Shown: positions 5,638 through 6,280 of the stretch, in pieces
Layout: every line of letters begins with the position of its first letter
Position numbering within the stretch: position 1 is the first letter of the stretch
DNA from: an uncultured Lachnospiraceae bacterium
GTDB taxonomy: Bacteria > Bacillota > Clostridia > Lachnospirales > Lachnospiraceae
Reading direction: 5' to 3'
Length of the DNA stretch: 6,280 bases
NCBI GenBank assembly: GCA_958422845.1
Contig: CATZPU010000076.1
Location: 1-6,280 of the forward strand
Notes under the pieces: generated by a model
The model's input: only the letters and a program-made list of their open reading frames with translations
Databases searched by the model: none
Told to the model about the DNA's origin: nothing
Made by a program: the position numbers and the translations under genes

Positions 5638-6280
5638 ATGGCAAAAGTTGATTTGACTAAGTATGGCATCACAGGAACTACTGAGATCGTGTACAATCCT
5701 TCCTACGACGTATTATTTGAGGAAGAAACAAAACCGGAGCTTACAGGCTATGAAAAAGGTCAGGTAAGTGAGCTCGGCGCTGTCAACGTAATGACAGGTA
5801 TCTATACAGGACGTTCCCCGAAAGATAAGTTCATCGTTATGGACGAGAATTCAAAAGATACTGTATGGTGGACATCTGACGAATATAAGAACGACAACAA
5901 GCCGGCATCTCAGGAAGCATGGGATACATGTAAGGAGATCGCTCTCAAAGAGCTGTCCAACAAGAGACTGTTCGTTGTAGATGCTTTCTGCGGTACAAAT
6001 GCAGATACACGTATGGCTATCCGTTTCATCGTTGAGGTAGCTTGGCAGGCACACTTCGTTAAGAACATGTTCATCGCTCCTACAGCAGAAGAGCTTGAGA
6101 ACTTTGAGCCGGACTTCGTTGTATACAACGCTTCCAAGGCTAAAGTTGAGAACTACAAGGAACTGGGTCTGAACTCTGAGACAGCAGCTATCTTTAATAT
6201 CACAACACGCGAGCAGGTTATTCTGAACACATGGTACGGCGGAGAGATGAAGAAGGGTATGTTCTCCATGATGAACTACT
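5638..6280 (+). CDS. pckA: Phosphoenolpyruvate carboxykinase (ATP), N-terminal 214 residues (partial)
   Basis: PckA interconverts oxaloacetate plus ATP with PEP, CO2 and ADP in the cytoplasm. In fermentative anaerobes it often runs toward oxaloacetate, fixing CO2 and making ATP. The N-terminal part is present and cut by the window edge. [14 protein letters not shown] (54-67) holds R59, the equivalent of the substrate-binding R65 of E. coli. [18 protein letters not shown] (197-214) holds Y200, K205 and K206, equivalent to E. coli Y207, K212 and K213 (metal and substrate site). The kinase P-loop lies beyond the window. The ATG at 5638 has AGAGG 10 bases upstream. Codons are restricted (GTT, GCT, AAG and similar), as in highly expressed genes and unlike the potassium block. 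It is divergent from ktrB and probably unrelated in function. The ATP-dependent class is clear; it is not the GTP form. Confidence 0.97.
   Translation, partial: MAKVDLTKYGITGTTEIVYNPSYDVLFEEETKPELTGYEKGQVSELGAVNVMTGIYTGRSPKDKFIVMDENSKDTVWWTSDEYKNDNKPASQEAWDTCKEIALKELSNKRLFVVDAFCGTNADTRMAIRFIVEVAWQAHFVKNMFIAPTAEELENFEPDFVVYNASKAKVENYKELGLNSETAAIFNITTREQVILNTWYGGEMKKGMFSMMNY

Noticed and set aside
5851..6137. Minus-strand short frames opposite pckA
   Set aside because: They oppose a clearly coding PckA segment and have no supporting signals.

Overview
The window looks like the chromosome of an anaerobic Firmicute of the class Clostridia, probably Lachnospiraceae. That placement is inference. 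It rests on the style of the ATP-type PEP carboxykinase N-terminus, on the compact KtrB/KtrA plus KdpD/KdpE gene order, on near-balanced base composition with AT-rich intergenic DNA, and on strong AGGAG-type ribosome binding sites. No mobile element, CRISPR array, tRNA or rRNA is visible.

The left 5.27 kb is one co-directional block on the minus strand devoted to potassium homeostasis. In transcription order it holds a KtrB/TrkH-type K+ channel subunit (5267-3927), a KtrA/TrkA-type RCK gating subunit (3869-3219), a previously uncalled 54-residue single-pass membrane protein (3140-2976), the sensor kinase KdpD (2927-204) and the start of the response regulator KdpE (211-1, cut by the window edge). 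kdpD and kdpE overlap by 8 bases. Gaps between the other genes are 48-78 bases and hold no clear terminator, so a single operon is likely. No kdpFABC gene lies in the window, so this KdpDE pair is physically tied to a Ktr system. It may control that system instead of, or as well as, a Kdp ATPase.

The right end holds pckA (5638 to the edge, plus strand), divergent from the potassium block. The 370-base region between them is rich in signals. On the ktrB side there are two 20-bp direct repeats exactly 31 bp apart, a -35/-10 pair just downstream of them, and a dyad overlapping the -10. On the pckA side there is an AT-rich tract, a good -10 with a moderate -35, and a leader of about 100 nt with a perfect 7-bp hairpin.

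The genes suggest a feedback loop. KtrAB imports K+, KtrA gates the pore through nucleotide and possibly c-di-AMP binding, KdpD senses K+ or turgor and carries a near-exact c-di-AMP motif in its USP domain, and KdpE may act on the paired repeats upstream of ktrB. The most novel items are the small membrane protein between ktrA and kdpD, the paired repeats, and a 42-bp coding tandem repeat inserted in the KdpD GAF region.
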